Source: SCGC-AAA471-B05 sp032249055
Lineage (GTDB): Archaea; Thermoproteota; Thermoprotei; Gearchaeales; Gearchaeaceae
DNA: 48,796 bases
Reading direction: 5' to 3'
NCBI GenBank assembly: GCA_032249055.1
Contig: JAVVGP010000002.1
Span: 1 to 48,796, forward strand
In this document: positions 16,679 through 25,632 of the stretch, one piece after another
Numbering within the stretch: position 1 is the stretch's first letter
Layout: each line of letters opens with the position of its first letter
Position numbers and translations under genes: made by a program
The notes under the pieces: model-generated
Seen by the model: the letters and a program-made list of their open reading frames with translations, nothing else
Database searches by the model: none
Told to the model about the DNA's origin: nothing

Positions 16679-17710
16679 TCACATCAAAACTTTCTTAATA
16701 CTTTCCTTATATAATGGTATTTGCCAAGCAACATGCTTTCCTATACCTAATTCCAGATCTCTTTCTAGTGGAGGCACATCTATCCATATTCGCTGATCTC
16801 TTTCTGGAACTGCATCGATAATTAAGTTTAGTTCGACTAACTTGTTAAGTAGAGGTATTCTATCTCTGGTTAATAATGAATCTGGGTCTATAATAGCTTC
16901 TGAAAGCCATTTCTTTTCATCATCACTAAGAGAAGATATGAAGGTGTCTAGCTTCTTAGATTCTATAAGGTTTCTAATAACTAACTCTATATCCCATTTA
17001 AACTCATAAAGTTGTGCAAGTATCCTTGGATTGCCACCAGTAATTTTCCAGATGTTCTCAAATGATGGTTTTTGGCCTGGTATTTTTTCATATAGTTCTT
17101 CAAAACTGCTCTTAGACATGTTCCACATAGGTTTCAATAGAGCCCATAAGTGTCTACCAATTTTACCCCTCGTTATTACCTCACTTGTAGCTATGATTGA
17201 AACAATTGCTTCATAGCTTGCTGGAGGATATTCAATTAAATTCAGCAAACTCTTTACATAGATCTCAGCCTTATCAAGTCCAATAGCTTGGAAAACCTCA
17301 TCAATAAGTATAGCTACACGCTTCTTTCTCCATCTGTTTATAAGATCCTTAAGAATGTCTAGAGCAAGGGTAGCTAATTTAACTTGAGCAACACCAATAA
17401 CCTCTGAGGTAGCTTCAGCAAGTTTATTAACCGCTTCACTTGTATCGGTATTAGCAATAAAGTCTTTATGTAATGGATCAATATAAATAGCTTCAAAACC
17501 GAGTTCTCGTAAGATAAAAGTAGCTTGTTTTAACCATGCGGTTTTGCCACAACCTTCAGGTCCGAAGACAACTATTGGAAATCTGGTGCCTTTCTCAGCA
17601 AGTTCTTCTACTTGTTTTAAAGCTCTTTCTCTATCAACGAACTCAATTTCTAATCCGGGTGCAAATGAGAGCTTAATCTTATTGGTATCCATAATATTCT
17701 TACTTAACAT
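16679..17710 (-). CDS. archaeal AAA/STAND-type ATPase, copy 2
   Basis: The 343-residue protein is a paralogue of the ATPase at 14670-15701. Walker A is FGPEGCGKTAWLKQ (49-62), Walker B is VAILIDEVFQAIGLDKAEIY (132-151), and ITGGNPRILAQLYEFKW and DLELGIGKHVAWQIPLYKE repeat the shared C-terminal signatures. The two copies are nearly equal in length, but the protein sequences differ at about half of positions and copy 2 has lower G+C, so this is not a recent duplication in place. They bracket the HEPN/MNT pair. These proteins may act as regulatory or defence-linked switches; nothing in the sequence names a partner. Confidence 0.85.
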   Translation of the reverse strand: MLSKNIMDTNKIKLSFAPGLEIEFVDRERALKQVEELAEKGTRFPIVVFGPEGCGKTAWLKQATFILRELGFEAIYIDPLHKDFIANTDTSEAVNKLAEATSEVIGVAQVKLATLALDILKDLINRWRKKRVAILIDEVFQAIGLDKAEIYVKSLLNLIEYPPASYEAIVSIIATSEVITRGKIGRHLWALLKPMWNMSKSSFEELYEKIPGQKPSFENIWKITGGNPRILAQLYEFKWDIELVIRNLIESKKLDTFISSLSDDEKKWLSEAIIDPDSLLTRDRIPLLNKLVELNLIIDAVPERDQRIWIDVPPLERDLELGIGKHVAWQIPLYKESIKKVLM

Positions 17711-17759
17711 GAAGTTAATTATTACAAAAAGAAAGCATCTATCTTGCTGTAACCTTTAA

Positions 17760-18119
17760 TTAAGCTCTTGCTATGAAAGTTCTCGTAGGCTTAACTTCTC
17801 CTGTCACAGGATCCACAGCTAATCCTAAGGCTTCAAGTGCAAAGACCCCAAGTAATGGCTCATCAACATCGAAAACTCTAATTGGAATTAAATCACCTCT
17901 TCCCATAATTTCTAGATAAGCTGTCGTATACCATGCCTCAACCATCCTTCCATCAGCTAATGTGACCATAGTCTTAAATTCCAATCTCAAACCTAACGCT
18001 TCAGCTAGCCATTTAGGGATACATGAATATGTTGCACCAGTATCAATAAGCATCTTAACATCTCTAATCTTTTGCTTAAGCGGATCTCCCAACTTAACTG
18101 TAATGTAAACGTGACCCAT
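17760..18119 (-). CDS. retropepsin-like (clan AA) aspartic protease family protein
   Basis: The 119-residue protein has the catalytic motif of one-lobe aspartic proteases, VKMLIDTGATYSCIP (21-35), with D26-T-G, followed by the flap-like ADGRMVEAWY and the hydrophobic LLGVFALEALGL (89-100), which matches the I-L-G-x-x-x-L element of retropepsins. Active enzyme would be a dimer. Small proteins of this type are found in archaea and bacteria with unknown targets. It begins 14 bases below the end of a GT4 gene and lies at the upstream edge of the ATPase/HEPN/MNT island. It is fairly rich in G+C compared with the glycan genes. Confidence 0.8.
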   Translation of the reverse strand: MGHVYITVKLGDPLKQKIRDVKMLIDTGATYSCIPKWLAEALGLRLEFKTMVTLADGRMVEAWYTTAYLEIMGRGDLIPIRVFDVDEPLLGVFALEALGLAVDPVTGEVKPTRTFIARA

Positions 18120-18133
18120 TATTTTGTCATTAC

Positions 18134-19273
18134 TTATTTATATTGCATTACTTCTTCATATAATTTGTAATATTCTTCTACCATTCTTTCATAGCTATAA
18201 TTTAAAGATTGCCTATGATTATGCTCACCCATTTCTATCATTAGTTTAGGATTTTCTACAATTTCAATTATTCTTTCACTCATTTCTTTGTAATTTTCAT
18301 GATTTACAATGAATCCTCCTTCTTTTCCTATGAGCTCCTCAGCTATACCTACAGGTGTGCTTATAATCGGTAATTTAAAGTAAGCTGCTTCTACCAAAGC
18401 ATGTGCGAAGTTATCATATCTCGAGCTCCATATAAATAAATTTGAATTGCAATAAACTTTCCATAATTCTTCGCCGCTTAGCCATCCTTTGAAGATTACT
18501 TTATCTTGCAAACCTAAATCTTTGCATAATTTAATTAACCTTTCTTTATATCCTTTTTCTTCCTTTCCGTATCTGCTAGGAATCACATCTCCCACTATTA
18601 TATAACGAAGCTTATTATTTCTTTTATAAGCTTCATAAAAAGCTCTGATTGCCATTTCTAAATTGTTTTTATAAGTCAATCTGCTTACAGTAAGTAAATT
18701 TATTGTTTCTTTATCTTCTTTTCTTATATTAATATTTGGAAATTCTATACCGTTTGGTATTATTTTTATTTTATTTTCTGGAATTCCAAAGCTAATTAAT
18801 TCTTTTGCTTCACTTTTTGATGTTGCAACGATTTTCTTGGCAACTCTTAAAGAAAACTTCATTGTTATTGCATCGTAGATTATATTTGGCAATCTTGATT
18901 TCAAATCTAAATTCAAGAATTCATAGCCTCTAACAGTTCCATGTGTTGTAATTATTAAAGGTACTTTTCTAAGGAAAGAAGATATAGCCCCAGCATCTGT
19001 CTGGAAATTCCTATATCCATGAACATGAATTATGCTGCAATCTTTTTTTAAAGAATCAAGTAGCATTTTCAAAGATAGCTTGTAATGGCCCGAGCCAAAA
19101 AATGGTTTATATTCGATTATCTTACTTCTCTTTAATTTTACAGTTCCTTTTTTAAAGGTTAAGATTATTGAACTAATACCTTTCTTTTCTAAACCTTTAG
19201 TTAAAAGATACGCCTGTTTTGAAGGACCTGTGAATTCACTTCCAAATTCGCCAATCAATCTTAAAATTATCAA
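18134..19273 (-). CDS. GT4 family glycosyltransferase (TTG start)
   Basis: The 379-residue protein starts at TTG (19273), which overlaps the TGA of the preceding gene as TTGA, so translation is coupled. Acceptor domain: LIGEFGSEFTGPSKQAYLL, where GPSKQ replaces the usual GG loop, and HVHGYRN (83-89). Donor domain: PNGIEFP (173-179), LLTVSRLTYKNNLEMAIRAF (193-212), IIVGD (225-229) and YDNFAHALVEAAYFKLPIIS (286-305), with Asp in place of the first Glu of EX7E. A typical GT4 enzyme, last of the unit before the accessory island. Confidence 0.88.
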   Translation of the reverse strand: MIILRLIGEFGSEFTGPSKQAYLLTKGLEKKGISSIILTFKKGTVKLKRSKIIEYKPFFGSGHYKLSLKMLLDSLKKDCSIIHVHGYRNFQTDAGAISSFLRKVPLIITTHGTVRGYEFLNLDLKSRLPNIIYDAITMKFSLRVAKKIVATSKSEAKELISFGIPENKIKIIPNGIEFPNINIRKEDKETINLLTVSRLTYKNNLEMAIRAFYEAYKRNNKLRYIIVGDVIPSRYGKEEKGYKERLIKLCKDLGLQDKVIFKGWLSGEELWKVYCNSNLFIWSSRYDNFAHALVEAAYFKLPIISTPVGIAEELIGKEGGFIVNHENYKEMSERIIEIVENPKLMIEMGEHNHRQSLNYSYERMVEEYYKLYEEVMQYK

Positions 19274-20472
19274 TTCAGTTTCAAATCGAACTCTCTTAGA
19301 TCTTTAGCATTACCTTCAACTATTGCTTCCATAACTTTGAAATCCTGATAAATTATATTTTTCCAATCTAATTTTTTAGCAGTGTTTCTCATAGAGCTGA
19401 AATCTTTATTTTCAACTTCTTTCAAAGCGAGTTCTAAGTCTTCAGCGATCATATTTGCATTTGAAGGATCTCTAAAATACATTGCTACGTTGCCCAAAGA
19501 TCTTGAAATACCTTCAGTTTTCGTAACCAAAAAAGGCTTGCACATGCTTAAATATTCTCTTATTCTTGTATGAAGATTTGCGCGGTTCATTCTTGTTACA
19601 GGTAATAAAGGTAATGCGCATAATGATGCTGAAGCTATATAGTTTGGCAATTCTTCATATTCTATCCATCCTGTTAGTTTAACTTCTTTAGCTAAACCAT
19701 TTTCATTTATTAAAGATCTTAAATAATTCATATAATTTGGCTTACCTTCTCCTACAATTAATAGAGAAGCTTTTTCTTTTAGTTTATTAAAAGCTTTTAC
19801 CAATAAATGAACTCCATCATAAAGTCCCATGTCACCATGATAAAAAATTACTTTATCATTCAGTTCAAGCTTACTTTTTATAATATCAGGATTTGTTTTA
19901 TCAGGATTGAAATGCTCTGTATCAACACCATTTGGTATTACTGCAACTCTTTCTTTGTTAAGACCATATTCATTCCAATAATCTCTGCCTAAATCTGTTT
20001 CAACGTTTGCATAATCTACATTTCTAGCTATTTTCTTCTCCATTCTTTTTAAAAAAGGTACCACCAAATTTTTAAAAGGCATATCAAATTGAACGTAAAG
20101 GTCGCTTATAAAGTCGGTTAGCTCTGCATAAATTGGAATCTTTATTTCTTTTTTGTTTGATATTGCTGCATAAGTTGGCAAGATATTAATAGTTCTAATT
20201 ATATCAAATTTTTCTTGTTTACATAGTTCTTTTATTTTCTTTCTCATTTCCCTCATTATTTTTATTCTTGAAAAAATGTTGAATTGCTTAAATTCTAAAT
20301 TTATGTATTCATAATTAGCTAAGTTATCTTCTGGCAAATCTGATTTAGGACAAATAACTGTTATATCGTTTCCTAATTCTGAAAGATACTTAACGCTATA
20401 ATTTGGTCTTCCTGCTCTTTTCTTAGATGGCAGAGACTGTTCGCAAACCAGCAAAATTTTAAGTTTATCCAC
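19270..20472 (-). CDS. GT4-like glycosyltransferase (GTG start)
   Basis: The 400-residue protein starts at GTG (20472). It has GT4 features: ILLVCEQSLPSKKRAGRPNY (6-25), TFDIIR-like strands in the acceptor domain, ETDLGRDYWNEYGL, PNGVDTEHFNPD (180-191), DKVIFYHGDMGLYDGVHLLV, LLIVGEGKPN (237-246) and IREYLSMCKPFLVT (304-317), where only the second Glu of EX7E (E306) remains. This end resembles the form in GT4 enzymes with the pattern K-x-x-E-Y-x-x-x-x-K-P. It leads a two-gene unit, with 125 AT-rich bases before it. Confidence 0.85.
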   Translation of the reverse strand: MDKLKILLVCEQSLPSKKRAGRPNYSVKYLSELGNDITVICPKSDLPEDNLANYEYINLEFKQFNIFSRIKIMREMRKKIKELCKQEKFDIIRTINILPTYAAISNKKEIKIPIYAELTDFISDLYVQFDMPFKNLVVPFLKRMEKKIARNVDYANVETDLGRDYWNEYGLNKERVAVIPNGVDTEHFNPDKTNPDIIKSKLELNDKVIFYHGDMGLYDGVHLLVKAFNKLKEKASLLIVGEGKPNYMNYLRSLINENGLAKEVKLTGWIEYEELPNYIASASLCALPLLPVTRMNRANLHTRIREYLSMCKPFLVTKTEGISRSLGNVAMYFRDPSNANMIAEDLELALKEVENKDFSSMRNTAKKLDWKNIIYQDFKVMEAIVEGNAKDLREFDLKLN

Positions 20473-20597
20473 TGAAAAAGTTAAAAATTACATTAATTAT
20501 TCTGCAAAATAATTTTAGAATATGAATATTTTTTTATTATCTTAATTTTAAATAACAAAATCGCAATGAAATTTAGTTTTAAGAATAATCTTATCGA

Positions 20598-22415
20598 TTA
20601 TTTAGAAATTCTAATTAAATATGAGTCCCTGTTATTAAAAAGTATATCATTATTGTTTTTGTATATCAAAAAATTTAAATAATTTGAAAACGATGCTGGA
20701 GATATATCGTTAGCCCATCTTTCAATAGTATAGGTACTTATAGCTATATAAGAATTGCTCATATTCATATCAAGCGATAATTTATAATAAGCTATTGAAG
20801 AAGGGAGAGTTCCATTAAAATGATAAGGCAAAATACTTGGGTCTATTGTTCCAAAAATTTTTGTATGAGATTTCATATAAAGTATGAATTTAGCTAAGGA
20901 AAATGATTGCTGAGTAGTGTACATTATTCCTTGTGATGGATAACTATATTTTGCAAAATAAGGAGAGTCATCTGTTAATAAATTAGATGAAAAGAAAGCA
21001 AAAACAATAAGAAGCAATAGCAAAGCAAACGTGGTTTTCCTCTTGAAAACAATAAAGGATCCAGCTAAAAAAGATACAGGTACTAATATGTAAAGTATTG
21101 CTATAGTTTGTTCCACTGCAGTACCAGAAAAAAGAACAATAAAATTATATGCTACAATAGTTAAGGCAGTCAAAGCAAGAAAATAACTTTTAAAGTTTCT
21201 TCCGTTTATAAAAGCATATAATAAACCTACTGTTCCTAGATATATCACTATAGAATACCATGCATGGGATAAAGTATAGAATGTTAAAGAATCTAAATTT
21301 GGATCAAAATAAGGAGTTGAAGGACTTTCTAGTTTCAAACTATATGCTGGATATATTAGACGGGGTAAAATCTCGGAAAAAAAAGGAAAAGCATGGAAAA
21401 ACAAATAGAAAATGATCAATCCAAAATAAATTATTGAATATGTTCTCAGGTACTTATTATAAGTAATTAAAACAAATGTCAAAACTAACATTACGATCGC
21501 AAAAATAATTGCTGCTGTAGGATGGAATAAAAACATGGTAATTGAACTTAAGACTAAAATTATTATGAATTTCCTATTTTCTTCAATCCTTATTAATGAG
21601 TAAAAAGAAATTATGAAAAAAATGAATGAAAAGGGATGCAGAGTATAGGAATTGAAAGATGTATAGCTATAAATCAAGCTAAAAACTATTGTTGATATCA
21701 ATGAAACTCTTATGTTATTTGAAATTCTATAAACAATAATATAAGCAAAAAATAAAGAAACACTAACTATTAGCGAATTGATTAACATATACATGAATGT
21801 TACTTTACCAAATGGGATTAGCCAAATTATTGAATTAAGAATATAATATAATGGGAAGTATGTATAACCACCTAAGTAATCAGGGACATGTGCTAAATTA
21901 TAAACCCTTACACTATTAAAGTAATGGTAATAAGGATCCCACCATGGTGGAACGCCGTTAATTAAATACAAGCTTATTCTTTGTACGAAATGTAGAATAA
22001 CTAGCTGTACTAATATAAGCAGTGCTATTTTCTTTGAAATTTTAAAAAATATAGCTTGAAAAGTAAGCAAGGCCATCGCTACTGTAATGAATATGTAAAA
22101 CTCTATTACTCTGTAAACATTGCTGATATAAATCGAGTAAATTGTTGCTGAGATAAAGAATGAAAAAATGATAGTTAAGGCAAAATTAAGTTTATCATTC
22201 TTAATATTAAATTCATTAAAGTTTGGTTTTTGAATTAAATATAAATATGTAGCTATTCCAAGAACAACGCCTAAAAAGTTCAGGGTTATAAAGTATCCTG
22301 TTACTGTAAATTTTATAAAAAGAGAAATAAGTAGAAAGATAAGTAGTATAATTGATAGAGGAAATAATATTTTAATAGTTCTTAAATTTATTATTTTTTC
22401 AAAAATAATACTCAT
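20598..22415 (-). CDS. multi-spanning membrane protein, GT-C glycosyltransferase-like
   Basis: The 605-residue protein has a dozen or more hydrophobic segments through residue 470 and a small soluble tail. PPWWDPYYHYFNSVRVY (156-172) puts an Asp-Pro after the first membrane segments, facing outside, as in GT-C enzymes (STT3, PMT, AglB) where an acidic residue in the first loop binds metal or donor. MFLFHPTAAIIF (293-304) corresponds to the H-x-L-T element of the related proteins at 31-37 kb. Such enzymes use lipid-linked sugars as donors. It could instead be a polymerase or flippase-like protein. It lies between the DUF58 operon and two GT4 genes. Confidence 0.7.
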   Translation of the reverse strand: MSIIFEKIINLRTIKILFPLSIILLIFLLISLFIKFTVTGYFITLNFLGVVLGIATYLYLIQKPNFNEFNIKNDKLNFALTIIFSFFISATIYSIYISNVYRVIEFYIFITVAMALLTFQAIFFKISKKIALLILVQLVILHFVQRISLYLINGVPPWWDPYYHYFNSVRVYNLAHVPDYLGGYTYFPLYYILNSIIWLIPFGKVTFMYMLINSLIVSVSLFFAYIIVYRISNNIRVSLISTIVFSLIYSYTSFNSYTLHPFSFIFFIISFYSLIRIEENRKFIIILVLSSITMFLFHPTAAIIFAIVMLVLTFVLITYNKYLRTYSIIYFGLIIFYLFFHAFPFFSEILPRLIYPAYSLKLESPSTPYFDPNLDSLTFYTLSHAWYSIVIYLGTVGLLYAFINGRNFKSYFLALTALTIVAYNFIVLFSGTAVEQTIAILYILVPVSFLAGSFIVFKRKTTFALLLLLIVFAFFSSNLLTDDSPYFAKYSYPSQGIMYTTQQSFSLAKFILYMKSHTKIFGTIDPSILPYHFNGTLPSSIAYYKLSLDMNMSNSYIAISTYTIERWANDISPASFSNYLNFLIYKNNNDILFNNRDSYLIRISK

Positions 22416-22479
22416 TTAAAATGACAAAATCTTATAATTTTGATAATTTTTAATTTTTAAATTATAGATATTTTTAAAC

Positions 22480-23760
22480 TCATTCAGGAGTTGGAATAAC
22501 TTTAAAATTCAAAGACCTAAGATTTTCAATAGTTCTCTCTAAATATTTCTTTGCCATATAGCTTTCCTCTAGACTTTCAGCATCAAGATAAACTTTTGGA
22601 TAGTAAATTATATATACATCAAGATTTTGAAATGAATCTACAAATTTCTCAATATCCTTGATTAGACTTGTTATTATATAAGCCGTATTGATATTCCCAC
22701 TTTCCATATTTTTATCATCAAATAAAACTTTGGTTTCAAAATAATTTTGATTGTTCATATCAAATATTTTAAACAAAATCTCATTTTTAAACAAATACAA
22801 AATTTCTTTTAACTTTTCTGATGGTATAATGTCTTTTATTTTATATATATCTTCCAGCTTTATCTTATAATAATCGATGATATACTTTAAAACTTTTTCA
22901 AGGATGCTTGATTTATTTCCTATTTCTTGTTTTATAATTAATTTATCTTTTCCGTAAATTTCAATTATTAAAGGAACTTCCCTTGAGACATAGTTCATTA
23001 TAAGACTTAAAAAATAACTGCCAAGCTCATCTTTCGTTATTTCGCCTGGAAATCTTGTATCGAAAAGAATATAAAGAGTCCCTCCCTTTTCTTCATGGAA
23101 TTCTTTTACAAATAATTTTGTATGTCTTGCTGTAGCTTTCCAATCTATCCTTCTTATTGTTTCTCCTTGTACATATTCCCTACTGTAAGCATATTCGGTT
23201 CCTAATCCTATTTTTGGTTGTGGAAACTCTCCTATACCATAATATCCCATTTTAGCAAGCAAACCTATCGCTTCAATTATTTTTAAATAAATTAATGGAT
23301 AAACTGTAAGTTCAATTTTTATGGGAATTTTATATAGTCCTTCGAAGAATGAAAACTTGCTTTTAAACCTAGATTTTATTCCATCAAGCTTGTAAATTCC
23401 AGAATGATTTGGTTTAAGAAGTAAAGTTAGTTCTTTCTTTCCCTTTTTTAATTCCTCTTGGGAAAAACTTAACCATGATTCCTTTTCTATTTTTAAATCG
23501 ATTTCACTTTCAATTACAATATTATATGATATTACGTTTTTCCTGAAAATACTTGCTTGAATATGGTTTGGCTCTACTTTAATTTTTTTAAATTTTTTAT
23601 ATATTGTTTTAAAACTAAGGAAATCATAGAGAAGTAGTGAAGCCAAGCTTATCGAAATAAACATGATAATCCAATCGAAGAAAAAAATACCAAGTAATAA
23701 TGCTACTAAAGAAGAAAGTGATATCTTAATCCCTTTGGAGGTTAACTTAATATGTTTCAA
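22480..23760 (-). CDS. DUF58 domain membrane protein (TTG start)
   Basis: The 426-residue protein has two N-terminal membrane segments (about 13-32 and 34-50) and the DUF58 signature YAYSREYVQGETIRRIDWKA followed by TARHTKLFVKEFHEE (about 188-222). The middle resembles a von Willebrand A-like fold after GTLYILFDTR. DUF58 proteins nearly always accompany MoxR ATPases and are thought to help assemble or activate membrane or secreted complexes. The TTG start overlaps the TGA of the MoxR gene as TTGA. The protein is somewhat longer than typical, with an extra C-terminal region of unknown role. Confidence 0.9.
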   Translation of the reverse strand: MKHIKLTSKGIKISLSSLVALLLGIFFFDWIIMFISISLASLLLYDFLSFKTIYKKFKKIKVEPNHIQASIFRKNVISYNIVIESEIDLKIEKESWLSFSQEELKKGKKELTLLLKPNHSGIYKLDGIKSRFKSKFSFFEGLYKIPIKIELTVYPLIYLKIIEAIGLLAKMGYYGIGEFPQPKIGLGTEYAYSREYVQGETIRRIDWKATARHTKLFVKEFHEEKGGTLYILFDTRFPGEITKDELGSYFLSLIMNYVSREVPLIIEIYGKDKLIIKQEIGNKSSILEKVLKYIIDYYKIKLEDIYKIKDIIPSEKLKEILYLFKNEILFKIFDMNNQNYFETKVLFDDKNMESGNINTAYIITSLIKDIEKFVDSFQNLDVYIIYYPKVYLDAESLEESYMAKKYLERTIENLRSLNFKVIPTPE

Positions 23761-24692
23761 AATTTTGGAACAGGAATGCTTTCTAGAACAGCATTTATGC
23801 TCTCTCGAACTTTAATTCTCTCAGCTTGAAGTTCAGGTAACAAAGATACCCTATGTGCTAAGACATAAGGTGCAACAAATTTCACATCATCTGGAATGAC
23901 AAAATTTCTTCCTTCAAGTAAAGCTTTTACTCTTGCAAGTTTGAAAAGCCAAATAGTTGCTCTTGGACTTAGAGAAAATTTGAAGAAGGTTTTATCTTCT
24001 CTTATTCTTTGAATAATATCAATAATGTATTCTTTGACCTTATCTGAAACATATATTTGTTTTGCTTGTTCAGATAATTCCTCTATTTGTTCAGGAGTCG
24101 TAACTTGCTTAACATCGAAAAGTTCAATTTTATCAATGTTTGAGATTATTGAGATTTCTTCCTCTCTTTTTGGATATTCTAGCTCAATTTTTACTGCAAA
24201 TCTATCCAATTGATGTGGAGCCAAAGGATAAGTTCCTGGATATCCATAGGGCAATTGAGTAGCTATTACTAAGAATGGTCTCGGAAGTTGAAAAGTTTTC
24301 CCTTCAATTGTAACCTGTAGCTCTTGCATTGCTTCTAAAAAAGCAGCTTGTGTTTTAGGAGGAGCTCCGTTAAATTCGTCAGCCATAACAACATGGGCAA
24401 ATATCGGTCCTTTTTTTATCTCAAACTCCTGAGTTTTTTGATTATAAACACTAGTACCAATTATATCTCCAGGTAATGTATCAACAGTAAGCTGAATTCT
24501 ATTAAATTTTCCTCCTATAACTCTAGCTATAGTCTTTGCTAAAGTTGTTTTTCCTACTCCAGGAGGACCTTCAAGAAGAATGTGACCTTTAGCTATCAAC
24601 GTCATTATTGAAATTTCAATTATTTCTTTATTTCCTACTATTATTTTAGAAATTTCGTTAACAATTGCATTATAAATTTTATTGACTTCCAT
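23757..24692 (-). CDS. MoxR family AAA+ ATPase
   Basis: The 311-residue protein is a full MoxR ATPase. Walker A is LLEGPPGVGKTTLAKTIA (39-56), Walker B is HVVMADEFNGAPPKTQAAFL, where Phe replaces the usual Ile of D-E-I-N, and LPRPFLVIATQLP contains sensor 1. SLSPRATIWLFKLARVKALL holds the sensor 2 Arg. MoxR proteins act as chaperone-like motors that mature partner complexes, often with DUF58 and vWA proteins. It overlaps the DUF4350 gene upstream by 14 bases and DUF58 downstream, so the three are one unit. Confidence 0.95.
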   Translation of the reverse strand: MEVNKIYNAIVNEISKIIVGNKEIIEISIMTLIAKGHILLEGPPGVGKTTLAKTIARVIGGKFNRIQLTVDTLPGDIIGTSVYNQKTQEFEIKKGPIFAHVVMADEFNGAPPKTQAAFLEAMQELQVTIEGKTFQLPRPFLVIATQLPYGYPGTYPLAPHQLDRFAVKIELEYPKREEEISIISNIDKIELFDVKQVTTPEQIEELSEQAKQIYVSDKVKEYIIDIIQRIREDKTFFKFSLSPRATIWLFKLARVKALLEGRNFVIPDDVKFVAPYVLAHRVSLLPELQAERIKVRESINAVLESIPVPKF

Positions 24693-25632
24693 ATTTCTCT
24701 CTTTCCTCTTTTATTTTTCTAAGAAGATCTATATCCCAATCTGGATTCTCCCTAATTATCCTTTCTAATTCATTTGATTTTGCTAACATATTATTTTCTT
24801 TAATTTTAAACAAAAATATAAATGCAATACACCCAGCTAAGATAATATATTTAATTAAAGAAGTAGAGATCGCTGAATATAGCAAGTACGCATATTCTTT
24901 TAAATATGTTAAGGCATCGGCTTCCCAATGTAATACATCTAGAATAGCTGTTCTGTTTTGAATTAGAAAATATAAAAGCTTTGCATTATCTCCTTCATTT
25001 ATGAATGAATTGACCCAAATGTAAGGAGTTGCTATTAGTATAATTTTTCCTTTACCATAATTAATAGAAGCTGCGACAGTAAAAGGACCGAATTTTTCTG
25101 TATTGTTGATTTTTATGTAGCTGAATACACTTGTGCTTGCAATTAAATCATGTTTTGAATCTAATATTAAATACGTAGAATAATACAAGCTCAAGTTTTT
25201 TAGATTTTGAATTGAAGAAAAACCACGCAAAATTAATGAATTACCAAAGTTAAAAACCGGATCATTTACTGTTTGATTTCCAAATCTTGCATCCAAACCT
25301 AGGCCATTAAGTAACTGGTTTCCTGAGCCAAAGTTATCTGCGAGGATTAGCAATCCACCATTATTTAAAAATCGTTCTATGTTATCTATCTCCTCCTCAT
25401 AAAAAGGCTTTTGAGGACCTATGATTATTAAAACAAAATCTTGACCAAAAGTTGGCAAAGAAGAATAAGTAGTTAACCTTATGGCGTTCAATTTAGATTT
25501 AAGTAAAGATAGTCCATTCCAATAAGGATTGAGATCACTAAAAACTTGAACACTTGGCAAATAATTTATTATATATAGAATAGCAATCAAAATTGTCAAG
25601 GTAGCAACAAATAAGATTATTCTACTTTTCAT
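24679..25632 (-). CDS. DUF4350 domain membrane protein
   Basis: The 317-residue protein has a membrane anchor at about 4-24, an extracytoplasmic domain of about 230 residues that matches DUF4350 (SLLKSKLNAIRLTTYSSL, then LIIIGPQKPFYEEEIDNIE and FLNNGGLLILADNFGSGNQL), and a second membrane segment near 258-278 with a short charged cytoplasmic tail. The domain resembles a glutamine-amidotransferase-like fold without catalytic residues. It is a regular partner of MoxR/DUF58/DUF4129 operons. The start overlaps the end of the 629-residue gene by 11 bases. Confidence 0.86.
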   Translation of the reverse strand: MKSRIILFVATLTILIAILYIINYLPSVQVFSDLNPYWNGLSLLKSKLNAIRLTTYSSLPTFGQDFVLIIIGPQKPFYEEEIDNIERFLNNGGLLILADNFGSGNQLLNGLGLDARFGNQTVNDPVFNFGNSLILRGFSSIQNLKNLSLYYSTYLILDSKHDLIASTSVFSYIKINNTEKFGPFTVAASINYGKGKIILIATPYIWVNSFINEGDNAKLLYFLIQNRTAILDVLHWEADALTYLKEYAYLLYSAISTSLIKYIILAGCIAFIFLFKIKENNMLAKSNELERIIRENPDWDIDLLRKIKEEREKYGSQ

